A DNA stretch of 64,000 nt, from the IMG/VR virus record IMGVR_UViG_3300031277_000001, positions 1 through 64,000 of that record, one strand, 5' to 3'. How positions within the stretch are numbered: position 1 is the stretch's first letter; each line of letters starts with the position of its first letter. A model generated the notes under the pieces. It was not told where the DNA came from, made no database searches, and saw only the letters and a program-made list of their open reading frames with translations. Shown here piece after piece: positions 41,903 through 50,171 of the stretch. A program made the translations under genes and the position numbers. The DNA comes from a virus.

Positions 41903-42557
41903 CACTTCGGTACTTACGTTCACGTGATTCCTCCCCTTTCAAAACTACTACATGAGATTTCTTGTATCCATCACGACCTTCCCTCAATTTGACAGAAAAG
42001 AGTTTGTCTGCAATCTCTACAAGATTTTCTTCATGAGAAACAATTACAACTTGCAACTTCAATCTCTTGCTCAACTTCTTCAACATCTCACTCGCCTTGG
42101 GACGCAAGTCTCTCGAGAGAAGGCGGAAAGGCTCATCAAGTACAATGAACTTCCTCGTCCTGCCGAGGGACCAGACGGCAAGACGGAGGGCGAAGGAGCA
42201 CACGTCCGAGACACCTCCTCCTGACGAGTCTTGTGGATCTATACTAACACCATTACGTAAAAAGGTCAACTGTGCCTCCGTCTTTCCTCTCTTTATCTCA
42301 AAGTTGACCTTGAAGTCGTACTCCCCGGGAAAGACTGCGTCAATAGCAAGTTGAACGATGTCTTCAAGATGAAACTTGAGAGATTCTTGCGTCTCCTTAG
42401 CTACCTGCTGGATTAGAGCTTGAGCCTTCTCCACACTTTCAAGAAGTTGCAGAGAAGACTTCTTCTTCTCAATGGTCTCTGAGATCTTCTTCTTCAAGAA
42501 AGATCTCCGCGCCTCGGCCTGGAGAAGAATGGCACTATAGTCCTCCAAGTTCCTCAT
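41835..42557 (-). CDS. Rad50/SbcC-like ATPase, C-terminal half (split gene)
   Basis: 240 residues. After an N-terminal coiled coil come SSGGGVSDVCSFALRLAVW at 111-129 (ABC signature) and KFIVLDEPFRLL with Walker B Asp141/Glu142, then VVIVSHEENL with the H-loop His. It lacks a Walker A and the zinc hook. The matching N-terminal half with Walker A is encoded separately at 43761-44822. Together they would form the composite ATPase of a gp46/gp47-like end-processing complex. Confidence 0.85.
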   Translation of the reverse strand: MRNLEDYSAILLQAEARRSFLKKKISETIEKKKSSLQLLESVEKAQALIQQVAKETQESLKFHLEDIVQLAIDAVFPGEYDFKVNFEIKRGKTEAQLTFLRNGVSIDPQDSSGGGVSDVCSFALRLAVWSLGRTRKFIVLDEPFRLLSRDLRPKASEMLKKLSKRLKLQVVIVSHEENLVEIADKLFSVKLREGRDGYKKSHVVVLKGEESRERKYRSDDAGVQEMQEADPTPSLEGSEK

Positions 42558-42802
42558 GACACGGAATCCCAATCATACGAAGATTCAATCCTCGCCAAGA
42601 GAACAGCTATCCTTCTCTCTCCTTCCTTGATGTCGTCAACCAGAGACTTGATCTTGGCCTCAACCGCTGGGAGATCATCACATTGAAACTCGTCCTTCCA
42701 CCTCTTCTTGATGGACTCCATGACTCCCTCGGCCTTGGACTTCTTTGCCTTCAAGGTGTCAATCTTCTCCTTGATCTTCTTGATGTCTTCAATCGCTATC
42801 AC
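42554..42802 (-). CDS. Small coiled-coil protein between Mre11 and Rad50 C-half (82 aa)
   Basis: IKKIKEKIDTLKAKKSKAEGVMESIKKRW and later DDIKEGERRIAVLLARIES form a helical hairpin. One Cys only. It overlaps both neighbours by four bases. It may be a remnant or a separately made part of the Rad50 coiled-coil arm, or a subunit bridging the two halves. Confidence 0.7.
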   Translation of the reverse strand: MIAIEDIKKIKEKIDTLKAKKSKAEGVMESIKKRWKDEFQCDDLPAVEAKIKSLVDDIKEGERRIAVLLARIESSYDWDSVS

Positions 42803-43758
42803 TTAGATCCTCCCACTTGATCCAAAAGTCTTTCAATCACATCTACAATAGAGGGATCCACACCCTTCATCTTGACTCGAAGGTTCTGAACGAAGTCCAA
42901 TGAAACCTGAGTACCTCTCTCCAGTGTAGATATGAACGCCTCGATCCTTTCGTCACGTTCTTGCTGTCTCTTTATGTGATCGTTCGACACTGTCCCCTTG
43001 TCAGGAACAGGAACAAACTCGACCTCATCTCTGACTAGATCAATAAAGTAGAAACCTGCTTGGTAATCAACAAGATCTGCAGACTGACGCACCAGGCACC
43101 CCGGATTTACTACCTTCTGAGTACCCTTCTCCCAGAGGAAGTGCCTATGATTGTCCCCCAAGCAGATGTAGCGAGCATCTGGAAACATCTTGGCAAGATC
43201 TTCCGCAAGGACACCTTCATCAGTAGGAGGCATGTCTTTCTTGGATGCAAAAGTGAGTTGATGAAGAAATACTAACTCTCTATCATCATACCCGCAGTCG
43301 CAGTCACCTCCTAAACCACAAGCACAATCATCTGCATGCGCTGTCCTTCGCGATTCCCGGATCTCCCCAAAGTGCAATGAGACTCCGATGTCATCAAGGG
43401 GGTGCAAAGGAGTTCCTCCCATCTTTGCGATAGTCCAAATATTCCCAAAAGACGACGCCATCATGTTGTCCAAGTTGTGATAGAGAAGATCATGCTGTCC
43501 CGCAAGAATGTATATCCCTCCCCCTTCCACGTGATACTGACTCACAACTTGAAAGAAGAGATTGATAATAGAAGGATGCACGTGTGACTTGTGACAAAGA
43601 TCTCCGCTCAGAGCAATTGAAGCTTTCTTCTCGTTAGCAAAACTAACAACAAACTCTAGAGCCTCTCTCTGCACTGCTAACCAGTCAGCGTCGTTCCTAC
43701 AAACAGGCATGTCCTCACGTAAGTGGAGATCTGCAACTGCACAAAGACGTTCAATCAA
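42799..43758 (-). CDS. Mre11/SbcD-like nuclease
   Basis: 319 residues with phosphoesterase motifs ADLHL, SGDLCHKS, AGQHD (usual GNHD), LHQLTF and LGDNHRH. The enzyme would be a metal-dependent exo/endonuclease acting with Rad50. An unusual Cys-rich insertion, DDCACGLGGDCDCG, sits near residues 143-156 before the conserved His. It is encoded between the two Rad50 halves. The T4 counterpart is gp47, which processes ends for recombination-dependent replication. Confidence 0.88.
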   Translation of the reverse strand: MIERLCAVADLHLREDMPVCRNDADWLAVQREALEFVVSFANEKKASIALSGDLCHKSHVHPSIINLFFQVVSQYHVEGGGIYILAGQHDLLYHNLDNMMASSFGNIWTIAKMGGTPLHPLDDIGVSLHFGEIRESRRTAHADDCACGLGGDCDCGYDDRELVFLHQLTFASKKDMPPTDEGVLAEDLAKMFPDARYICLGDNHRHFLWEKGTQKVVNPGCLVRQSADLVDYQAGFYFIDLVRDEVEFVPVPDKGTVSNDHIKRQQERDERIEAFISTLERGTQVSLDFVQNLRVKMKGVDPSIVDVIERLLDQVGGSK

Positions 43759-43760
43759 AT

Positions 43761-44822
43761 CTATTCCCCTTTCAACTTCCCTGTTCCATCACATAAAGGA
43801 CACACGTCGGGCAAAGACTCGTACAAGTCGTGAATCTCTTTATCAACTTCCTCAACAATACGAGAAGATGTGTTGTATATAGATAGAACAAGATCTAAAG
43901 CTTTCCTCTTGTCGTCCAGATCTTGTACCATAGAAATCTTGTTCTGGACGTCATCAACAAGAGCTTCAATAGGAGAAATATCAATAGATGTCACTACCTC
44001 TTGAGCTTCTACAAACTCCTTCTTCAAGGAGTCCAACTGACCTCTCTTCCGAGAAAGTTCTCCAAGAGAAGTTGACAAAACTTCTACTTTACCAATGAGG
44101 AGCTCTACTTCCTGCATGTCAACCTTGTCACATACCTCTAGTGCTTCTCGATATTCTTCTCCAGTATCTCGCAAGGCTTGGAGGACACCATGCAAAGGAA
44201 ATATCATTGATTCCATTTGCACTGCTTCATCAACAACCTCACGAGCAGCAATCAACCAAGAAAAAGAGTCGTACTCCTTCTGCAATTCAACAAGCTCCGC
44301 CTCAAGGGAATCCCGAGTAGAACGACTCTGCCTCTTCGTGGACTCCACAAGTGAGAGCACTTCATCTATAACGTCGAGGCGAACAGTCTTGTTGAGGATC
44401 CTCGCCACCTCTCCTGCCCCGTTGGACAAAAGGAAGTGAGGATCAAGCTGCTTTTGGATGTTGATATCTGTGATATTAAGAAGATCAGAAACCTCATGAG
44501 GAACATCACGACGAATAGCATCAAACTTCTCCTGGTTAACGAGATACCTGTTGATGTCCCTGTGCCGAAATCTCGTAATAGTATTGTCATCAAACGAGAG
44601 AGTGACCTGAGTGGGCTGCTTGATAGTCCCCTTGTCCGTGATGTTCCAGTGAGAAACTATTCCAAGCCCGTCTGGTTTGTTCTGCAACAACCAGTAGAAA
44701 GCACGAAGGATGGCTGTCTTGCCCTTGTCAGAAGACCCTATGATCACATTAATGCCTGAGCAGAATTCCAACACAGTGTCTTCATGAGACTGAAAGTTCT
44801 CAATATGCAGTTTGTCAATCAT
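43761..44822 (-). CDS. Rad50/SbcC-like ATPase, N-terminal half with zinc-hook motif (split gene)
   Basis: 353 residues. Walker A GSSDKGKT at 29-36 follows HIENFQSHEDTVLEF, the typical Rad50 N-terminus. A long coiled coil leads to CPLC at 341-344, the zinc-hook CXXC, and the protein ends nine residues later. So the chain stops just after the hook where an intact Rad50 would turn back. ATG 44822 follows AAGGGGCCC; a longer frame back to 44891 would overlap the promoter and is rejected. Confidence 0.88.
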   Translation of the reverse strand: MIDKLHIENFQSHEDTVLEFCSGINVIIGSSDKGKTAILRAFYWLLQNKPDGLGIVSHWNITDKGTIKQPTQVTLSFDDNTITRFRHRDINRYLVNQEKFDAIRRDVPHEVSDLLNITDINIQKQLDPHFLLSNGAGEVARILNKTVRLDVIDEVLSLVESTKRQSRSTRDSLEAELVELQKEYDSFSWLIAAREVVDEAVQMESMIFPLHGVLQALRDTGEEYREALEVCDKVDMQEVELLIGKVEVLSTSLGELSRKRGQLDSLKKEFVEAQEVVTSIDISPIEALVDDVQNKISMVQDLDDKRKALDLVLSIYNTSSRIVEEVDKEIHDLYESLPDVCPLCDGTGKLKGE

Positions 44823-44850
44823 TACTAAGGGCCCCTTCTCCGTACAAATA

Positions 44851-44891
44851 ATTATTGGTCTAAATATAAGAAACCTTGAAAAAAATGTCAA
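44851..44891 (-). promoter_or_regulatory. Composite promoter: sigma-70 plus bipartite phage element, copy 4
   Basis: Minus strand TTGACA (44886-44891), 17 bases, TATATT (44863-44868). Superimposed are TTTCAA (44876-44881), 13 bases, TAGACCAATAAT (44851-44862). It precedes the Rad50-Mre11-sigma-primase-helicase operon by 28 bases. Confidence 0.8.
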
Positions 44892-46015
44892 CCGGATTTT
44901 CTATTCTTCTGCTCCCTCCTCTGAACAAACAAGACGAACGCCAACGCAAAAGGCGCTATGATGTCAATAAAGACAGCAGGAAACACAGACAACCAAAACT
45001 CAACATGGATAGGACTCGCTCCCAAGACAGTGCCTATCCACACATAAAAAGATTGATGCACAACGACGGTGTCCTGAGTTAGCCCTTCCTTTGTTTCTCC
45101 CTCCAAAGAAGAACGAACCTTCTCTCTAATCACAGACAACTGCTCGTTGAGCTTCTGCACCTCACGGTCCACAACAGCGATCCGCCAGGTCAAATCGTTG
45201 AAAATCTTCCTGTCCTCCTGCTGCTTCTCCAAGGTGTCAAACTGGGAGAGGAGCTTCTGATACGACGTCCGCTGCTCCATCTTATCATCGATCTGCTTCT
45301 GGAGATTCTCCTCCTCAGCCTGGTAGGACTCATACAGAGCCCGCTTATACGTCATCTGGCTCCCCTTCGCCGTGGCGACTACCTCGTTGTGGATCCTCTG
45401 ATTGTACTGCCCCGCCACGGTGCTCACCATGGAGAAGACGAGAACGACCGCCCAGAGTATCAAGAACACCGAAGCGAGGATCCTCTGTCGGGATCGACCA
45501 AGGAGAATCACGATCTCAAATGCCATGCAGGAGAAGAGAACCATGACAGAACTCAACACGATAGCGAGGAGGGGAGGAAGGAAATCCATCAACCAAATCG
45601 CAGTATAGTAGATAGATAGAGACACGGCGCCCACAACAATCACAGTCATCACCACTCTCAAGACGATGAGCATCCACCCCAAGGTGACGATATCACCAAC
45701 AACCTCCTTCTTCTTATCTTCTACCGGGGGAGAATCAAGCAGTCTGCTTCCCTGCACAGGAGGAACTTGAGGCGTTTCTTGCTCGGACTTCTTCACAGGA
45801 GAGGACTCAATCATCTTGTACCTGGAGTAGTTCTTCTTGAGAAAACCTTCGTGAACGAGTAGCCTATAGATGTCGAGCATCTTGTACTCCGAAGTAGAAA
45901 ACCTCTCCGCGGCTTCCTTGATAGTGGGCAACTTCTTGTACTGATTAAAGTAGTTTCTCAAGAAGATCTTCACATCGTCAATCACAAGAACCCCTACAGA
46001 CTGCGCACTGCTCAC
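44888..46015 (-). CDS. Membrane protein with N-terminal winged-helix-like domain
   Basis: 375 residues. Residues 10-75 (IKEAAERFSTSEYKMLDIYRLL) look like a winged helix. Two or three membrane segments lie near residues 118-205 (VIVVGAVSLSIYYTAIWL, PPLLAIVLSSVMVLFSCMAF, ILASVFLILWAVVLVFSMV), then a coiled coil, and a last membrane pair at the C-terminus (FWLSVFPAVFIDIIAPFALAF). It may tether phage replication or DNA to the membrane, but nothing proves this. The stop overlaps the composite promoter. Confidence 0.75.
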   Translation of the reverse strand: MSSAQSVGVLVIDDVKIFLRNYFNQYKKLPTIKEAAERFSTSEYKMLDIYRLLVHEGFLKKNYSRYKMIESSPVKKSEQETPQVPPVQGSRLLDSPPVEDKKKEVVGDIVTLGWMLIVLRVVMTVIVVGAVSLSIYYTAIWLMDFLPPLLAIVLSSVMVLFSCMAFEIVILLGRSRQRILASVFLILWAVVLVFSMVSTVAGQYNQRIHNEVVATAKGSQMTYKRALYESYQAEEENLQKQIDDKMEQRTSYQKLLSQFDTLEKQQEDRKIFNDLTWRIAVVDREVQKLNEQLSVIREKVRSSLEGETKEGLTQDTVVVHQSFYVWIGTVLGASPIHVEFWLSVFPAVFIDIIAPFALAFVLFVQRREQKNRKSG

Positions 46016-47844
46016 TCTCTCTCCTCCTTCTTGGTCTTAGAATCCATGTAAGTAGGATTCTTGACGCGCTTCTCTATCATCCTGAGAGCAAGAGTGTCGT
46101 CCTTGTCAAGACCTCTCTTCCACTTGTTCTTCAACTTCCACCATGCAATGGCTGAGCGCACCCTCTCAAGATCTTCATGACTCGTGGCGTTCAAGGACAA
46201 CCTTGCCACAACAAGTTTAACAAACTCCTCCTCCCTGAGTCTCTCTTTCTCCTTGACCTTCTTGATCCAGTGAAGGGTAGGCATCAGCTCCAAGTAGTGC
46301 CTTCTCTCATTGCGGTTGTGCAAGTAATACTCGCAATCAGCTTCTGATATCTCGTCGATATTGAGGAACTCACCGTCGTAGAAACGAAAAGGCACCCTAT
46401 GCTTCCTCTCATGAGCAGGCTCCCAATAGTCCCATGGATAGACGGTGTCCTTGGGATTGTATCGAATGACAAGACGTCGATGGTGACGATCTCCGTCCGC
46501 AAGAATCATCCCCTCTACTTGATAGATAACACCGCGAGAGGGTGCCGAGTCGGGGCGAAAAGGATATGTCCTGTCATATATTTCGCTAAAGTAGAAACCA
46601 AACTTCCCCATACACACACGAGAACCCACCACAACAGATTTAGCATTCGTCTTAAGAAACTCTTCCCAGGAGGGATGTCCATCTGAGATCCAGTACTCCT
46701 GCTCGGCGTCCCTTATGAGCTCCACCTGGTCGGAAGTGAAGCCGTCCAACTTCATCAAATTGACCTTCCCGCGGAGTCGTGTTCCCAGAATCTCCGTACG
46801 ATCAATGAGACCCTGCAAGGCTGCAAAGCAAAACAAGTGTGGACGGACTTCTTTGCCAAGTTGCTTCTGCAAGTACTCATCGTCCCAGTCCTTGTGTTCC
46901 TTGTAGATCTCCTCAAGGCGATCCTTAGATGGAAACAACGTCTCGGGAACCTTCACGTCAGACCAAATTCTATACAAGTTCTCACCATTCCGAATCAAGA
47001 AGTATGTCCGAAAGTTCCCCTCGTTCATACTAGCATTCACCCAAGGGTCATCCGAGTAGTGCTTGGACTCACGACGGACTCGAAAAGCGCAGACAGACTT
47101 CTCCTTGTAGAGAAACTTGTCGTAGTTCTTCGTGATCCACTCATCAAACACCCCTATGGAACGCACATCAAGTCCTCCCTCTTCCCACACTCCAGTCTCC
47201 TCGTCCATGTAGAGGAGCTGCTGATAGACGGACACGGGCAACTCCTCCGCTGCTCGCTCGCCCTGACGAAGAACTATCACCTTCTCGTTCATCCCCATGT
47301 ACGTCGTCAAAGCGTAGAGAACTCTCGTCTTTCTATCAACCTCAGCTTGTAACAAGGCCAACTGGTGAAGCATCTCACTTCGCTTCAACTCAAACTCGTA
47401 CTTCATCCTCTGAAGCTGATCATGAGATGAGCGAAGTTCCATCTTGTTCTGCATCTCAGAGAAAGAAATAGCTTTGTCTACTTGATTCTCAAGAGATTCA
47501 GACACTGCACCCTCAATCAAGGGCTGGTTCAAAATCAACCGATAGTCCATGTCAATGCACTCAACAAGGGGGAGGTCGAGTAGTTTCACGTGTTTCTTCA
47601 CATAACCGCTATCATCAAGAACTTCCTCATACACGGGGATACTCGAGTTAGCCTTGTATTCGTGCACGTAGCGATCGAGCGCCTCGTCCCTTTCCCCTCT
47701 CTTCTTGATGAACTTGTCAGGAACATACCTCTCGGGAAACAAGACCTTCACCTTGAAGAACTTCACAGCAGTGTCTACATCAGGGGCTTCCACATCTACA
47801 TAACGCCCATACTCTTTGATAAGACCAAAAGAATATCTCTTCAC
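46012..47844 (-). CDS. Large hypothetical protein (610 aa)
   Basis: No recognised domain. The N-terminal third includes a coiled coil (MQNKMELRSSHDQLQRMKYEFELKR, split by me as MELRSSHDQLQRM and KYEFELKRSEM); the middle is mixed alpha/beta with many Trp and Tyr; the C-terminus is basic (NKWKRGLDKD, KTKKEERE). It overlaps the membrane protein gene by four bases, suggesting that the pair works together. Confidence 0.75.
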   Translation of the reverse strand: MKRYSFGLIKEYGRYVDVEAPDVDTAVKFFKVKVLFPERYVPDKFIKKRGERDEALDRYVHEYKANSSIPVYEEVLDDSGYVKKHVKLLDLPLVECIDMDYRLILNQPLIEGAVSESLENQVDKAISFSEMQNKMELRSSHDQLQRMKYEFELKRSEMLHQLALLQAEVDRKTRVLYALTTYMGMNEKVIVLRQGERAAEELPVSVYQQLLYMDEETGVWEEGGLDVRSIGVFDEWITKNYDKFLYKEKSVCAFRVRRESKHYSDDPWVNASMNEGNFRTYFLIRNGENLYRIWSDVKVPETLFPSKDRLEEIYKEHKDWDDEYLQKQLGKEVRPHLFCFAALQGLIDRTEILGTRLRGKVNLMKLDGFTSDQVELIRDAEQEYWISDGHPSWEEFLKTNAKSVVVGSRVCMGKFGFYFSEIYDRTYPFRPDSAPSRGVIYQVEGMILADGDRHHRRLVIRYNPKDTVYPWDYWEPAHERKHRVPFRFYDGEFLNIDEISEADCEYYLHNRNERRHYLELMPTLHWIKKVKEKERLREEEFVKLVVARLSLNATSHEDLERVRSAIAWWKLKNKWKRGLDKDDTLALRMIEKRVKNPTYMDSKTKKEERE

Positions 47845-48011
47845 CCCCTCCTCCTTCCATATCTACGCTTGAACTTGCCTCGCTTATGATTGGCTATCCC
47901 ACGGAACCGCTCAACTCCCTTGTCTGATGAAGAATAACCACCGACATTCCAGTGACTCCACATCTTCGCCCACATGGAAACTAACGCAAGCATGAAATTC
48001 TTTTTCATCAT
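47841..48011 (-). CDS. Small basic protein (56 aa)
   Basis: ATG at 48011 follows GGAAGGGGGACGGTAAG. Starts MMKKNFMLALVSMWAKMW, ends KRGKFKRRYGRRRG: a hydrophobic first helix and an Arg/Lys-rich tail, which may bind nucleic acid or membrane. No family recognised. Confidence 0.65.
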   Translation of the reverse strand: MMKKNFMLALVSMWAKMWSHWNVGGYSSSDKGVERFRGIANHKRGKFKRRYGRRRG

Positions 48012-48012
48012 C

Positions 48013-48282
48013 TTACCGTCCCCCTTCCATCTGGTCGAGCATGGCGCGGAGTGTTCGTGCCCTACTTCTGTGTATTTCATCGATACCGGCGCTTGATGCT
48101 CCTATGCCCCATGCCAAGCTACGCACCATCTCGATGAACTCCACGGGCACTGAGACGCGGCCGGAAGGAGTGAATGTGTCATCTAATATATCAGGGCACA
48201 CAACATATGTCTCATCGTCACTACCGACGGTTTCTAAATGCTCAGTTCTTGTTTTTCCGCAGTTCTTGCATATCTCATTCAT
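48013..48282 (-). CDS. Small Cys-motif protein (89 aa)
   Basis: Starts MNEICKNCGKTRTEH with a CXXC and a later single Cys (VVCPDI), then helices. First gene on the downstream side of a block of about ten short accessory genes at 48.0-50.5 kb. Overlaps the neighbour upstream by eight bases. Confidence 0.65.
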   Translation of the reverse strand: MNEICKNCGKTRTEHLETVGSDDETYVVCPDILDDTFTPSGRVSVPVEFIEMVRSLAWGIGASSAGIDEIHRSRARTLRAMLDQMEGGR

Positions 48283-48469
48283 CACGCGCCGCCTCCTGCT
48301 GCTTTATATAGCGTTTCAATTCTTTTTTAGTTGTTATCTTTTTAGGAAACTTTATAAAGCCCGCCTTCGTACATTCACACCCATCCCATGCACAGTCTTG
48401 GCAGATTGGCTCATGGCAATTATCGCAATAATATTCAGCTTTCGCTTCTCCGCAATTGCTACACTTCAT
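48275..48469 (-). CDS. Double zinc-finger protein (64 aa)
   Basis: MKCSNCGEAKAEYYCDNCHEPICQDCAW-type sequence, read here as CSNC, CDNC, CQDC and CEC knuckles, like a B-box or HIT-type zinc finger. A basic helix follows (KKITTKKELKRYIK). ATG at 48469 immediately follows the upstream stop. Function unknown. Confidence 0.7.
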   Translation of the reverse strand: MKCSNCGEAKAEYYCDNCHEPICQDCAWDGCECTKAGFIKFPKKITTKKELKRYIKQQEAARDE

Positions 48470-48470
48470 T

Positions 48471-48668
48471 TCACTCGCTGCCTTTCTTTGATCGGATGAT
48501 GGAAAGAATTCCTGTTGCCTCTTCCAGCATTCCGCAACAGACACTTATATCATATAAAGGGTTGTCTTTCCTTGATTCATATTCTTTTATCCGCGCCTCA
48601 ACCTCCTGCTCCAGATCAATGAGGATGTGGCATTCGTTCGGTTTGCAGATTAAAAAATCTTCGCTCAT
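48471..48668 (-). CDS. Small hypothetical protein (65 aa)
   Basis: Starts MSEDFLICKPNECHILIDLE; helical, with four Cys in total. ATGA overlap with the gene upstream. No family recognised. Confidence 0.65.
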   Translation of the reverse strand: MSEDFLICKPNECHILIDLEQEVEARIKEYESRKDNPLYDISVCCGMLEEATGILSIIRSKKGSE

Positions 48669-48853
48669 TGCTTCTCTCCTTCTTTACGAGAAAGCCTCGA
48701 TCTCCACCAACGTACAATCAACGGAGTTTCGTGTTTGTATCTATCACATGCCGTACTACGAGGATAATCCCACTTACCGGCAGCACATCTGTTACAAACA
48801 GAGTTGTCGCAACTATCGCACAATGGTTTTTGCGTAGTGCTGTATGTGATCAT
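48665..48853 (-). CDS. Small Cys-rich protein (62 aa)
   Basis: CDSCDNSVCNRCAAGKW near the start gives four closely spaced cysteines, followed by CDRYKHETPL: a likely zinc-binding or Fe-S-like knuckle. Basic C-terminus. Overlaps both neighbours by four bases. Confidence 0.65.
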   Translation of the reverse strand: MITYSTTQKPLCDSCDNSVCNRCAAGKWDYPRSTACDRYKHETPLIVRWWRSRLSRKEGEKQ

Positions 48854-49044
48854 CCCCTACCCCCTGCGGCTCTTTCGGCGGCGATGGATTCATTGTGAAG
48901 TTTTACGATATGAGCACCATAACTACGTGACACCTTGTCAATGATTATTATTCCAGAGGCGTCAATTATCTGGCAACAGCGTCTCGCCTGGTCGTATTTT
49001 TTGTGCCATTTTTCTATGTATTCTTTCTTCTTACGCTCCGCCAT
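48850..49044 (-). CDS. Small helical protein (64 aa)
   Basis: ATG at 49044 (MAERKKKEYIEKWHKKYDQ) lies inside the end of the upstream gene and has GGCGCGAC upstream; the longer frame is rejected. Basic first helix, then DASGIIIIDKVSRS. No family recognised. Confidence 0.6.
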   Translation of the reverse strand: MAERKKKEYIEKWHKKYDQARRCCQIIDASGIIIIDKVSRSYGAHIVKLHNESIAAERAAGGRG

Positions 49045-49288
49045 GTCGCGCCTCAGATTTTCCCAAATAATAAGGTCCGTCAATAGAAATGCTTTGCACA
49101 AAGAGTACTTCAAATATCTCAGTTCCTTTCGGAAAATCCTTTAGTGAAAATCCATCGACTTTTTTATTAGTAAATAACCACGCCTTGTATTTGTTCTCAG
49201 ACCATCCTTCTTTCTGAGTGTAAAAAACAAGCAAGCCGTCTTCTCTTCTGCGTCCAATTACATACATCTTTTTCTCGACTATAGCCAT
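49031..49288 (-). CDS. Small hypothetical protein (85 aa)
   Basis: Beta-rich with aromatic residues (KMYVIGRRREDGLLVFYTQK, KAWLFTNKKVDGF). ATG at 49288 follows GAGAGTGACGGT. No family recognised. Confidence 0.65.
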   Translation of the reverse strand: MAIVEKKMYVIGRRREDGLLVFYTQKEGWSENKYKAWLFTNKKVDGFSLKDFPKGTEIFEVLFVQSISIDGPYYLGKSEARHGGA

Positions 49289-49292
49289 ACCG

Positions 49293-49559
49293 TCACTCTC
49301 CCTCTTTCGCTTGGGCGCGTGTCAAAGTATATGCAGAGAACCAGTTAAGCTTCCCAAGCTCAATAATTATGCAGTGGGGACATAGAAGCCCGCCGCTCGT
49401 CTTCGTTGGTGATATATGTATCCACAGATCGTCCGGGATCAACAAGTCCATACGGAAATATCTGCCACACCGCTGGCACCGACATCCACGGCAATCATCA
49501 CAGAGAAGGTCAAGGCCAGTCCTTTTGTTGACAATGCAGTGAACGCAATTCGTACTCAT
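49293..49559 (-). CDS. Small multi-CXXC zinc protein (88 aa)
   Basis: CVHC, CDDCRGCRCQRCGRYF and a later CPHC give at least three CXXC knuckles, enough for two zinc ions. Resembles zinc-ribbon proteins in phage accessory blocks. Function unknown. Confidence 0.7.
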   Translation of the reverse strand: MSTNCVHCIVNKRTGLDLLCDDCRGCRCQRCGRYFRMDLLIPDDLWIHISPTKTSGGLLCPHCIIIELGKLNWFSAYTLTRAQAKEGE

Positions 49560-49562
49560 CCC

Positions 49563-49901
49563 TCACACCTCTTTCTGTTCGATGGGTTTCCAACATGTAT
49601 TTGATATCGGCGTATTACCTTCTACTGTGCAATCTTTAGCGTTTCCGCAATTCTTGCACATATCCGGCTTCACGGCGGCGAGGAGAGAATGCTTTATTTT
49701 GTTGTATGCCCTTAATCGCTGTTCATACGTCTTCAAGCCCATCAAGCCACCAGCCTTTTTGAATGCAGCCCACACATTCTTTCTCTCCCGCGTCACGCGC
49801 TGGAGGTCGGCGCGGAGGGTGGTGAGTTCCTCGACAGGAATGAGCGTTGTCGGCTTGCCGATCTTCTTTTTGTCATGGAAATAATCTATGTCTTCACTCA
49901 T
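49563..49901 (-). CDS. Coiled-coil accessory protein, paralogue of the 15-kb gene (112 aa)
   Basis: ATG at 49901 follows AAAGGAGCGCACCG, the same ribosome-binding site as at 15545. The product has a coiled coil ELTTLRADLQRVTRERK and a C-terminal Cys motif ending CWKPIEQKEV. DNA at 49791-49829 is identical over 39 bases to 15222-15260, and two further matches flank the genes. The paralogy points to cassette exchange within the genome. Confidence 0.75.
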   Translation of the reverse strand: MSEDIDYFHDKKKIGKPTTLIPVEELTTLRADLQRVTRERKNVWAAFKKAGGLMGLKTYEQRLRAYNKIKHSLLAAVKPDMCKNCGNAKDCTVEGNTPISNTCWKPIEQKEV

Positions 49902-50139
49902 CGGTGCGCTCCTTTGGTTGATATTGTTTACATTCAATTATCAATCTTTCAGCCTCATGTGGTAAATATTCATACCCATCTTTGGGGAAATTATGCAAAA
50001 TTGTTTCTGGGTCGTACCCGCACAGTCCTATAATTTCCTTGTGCTTCTCCACACGATCAAAATCATCGTATGGCCGCCCCGTCTCTATCCTCCACAATAT
50101 CGTTGCGTAATCATGCAGTGCCCACCACAAGTCACTCAT
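49894..50139 (-). CDS. Small hypothetical protein (81 aa)
   Basis: Starts SDLWWALHDYATILWRIETG, helical, with YDDFDRVEKHKEIIGLCGYD. Overlaps the coiled-coil gene by eight bases. Member of the accessory block; no family recognised. Confidence 0.65.
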   Translation of the reverse strand: MSDLWWALHDYATILWRIETGRPYDDFDRVEKHKEIIGLCGYDPETILHNFPKDGYEYLPHEAERLIIECKQYQPKERTDE

Positions 50140-50171
50140 CTCTCACCGCCTTTCTCGGGGACGCGCTCTGC

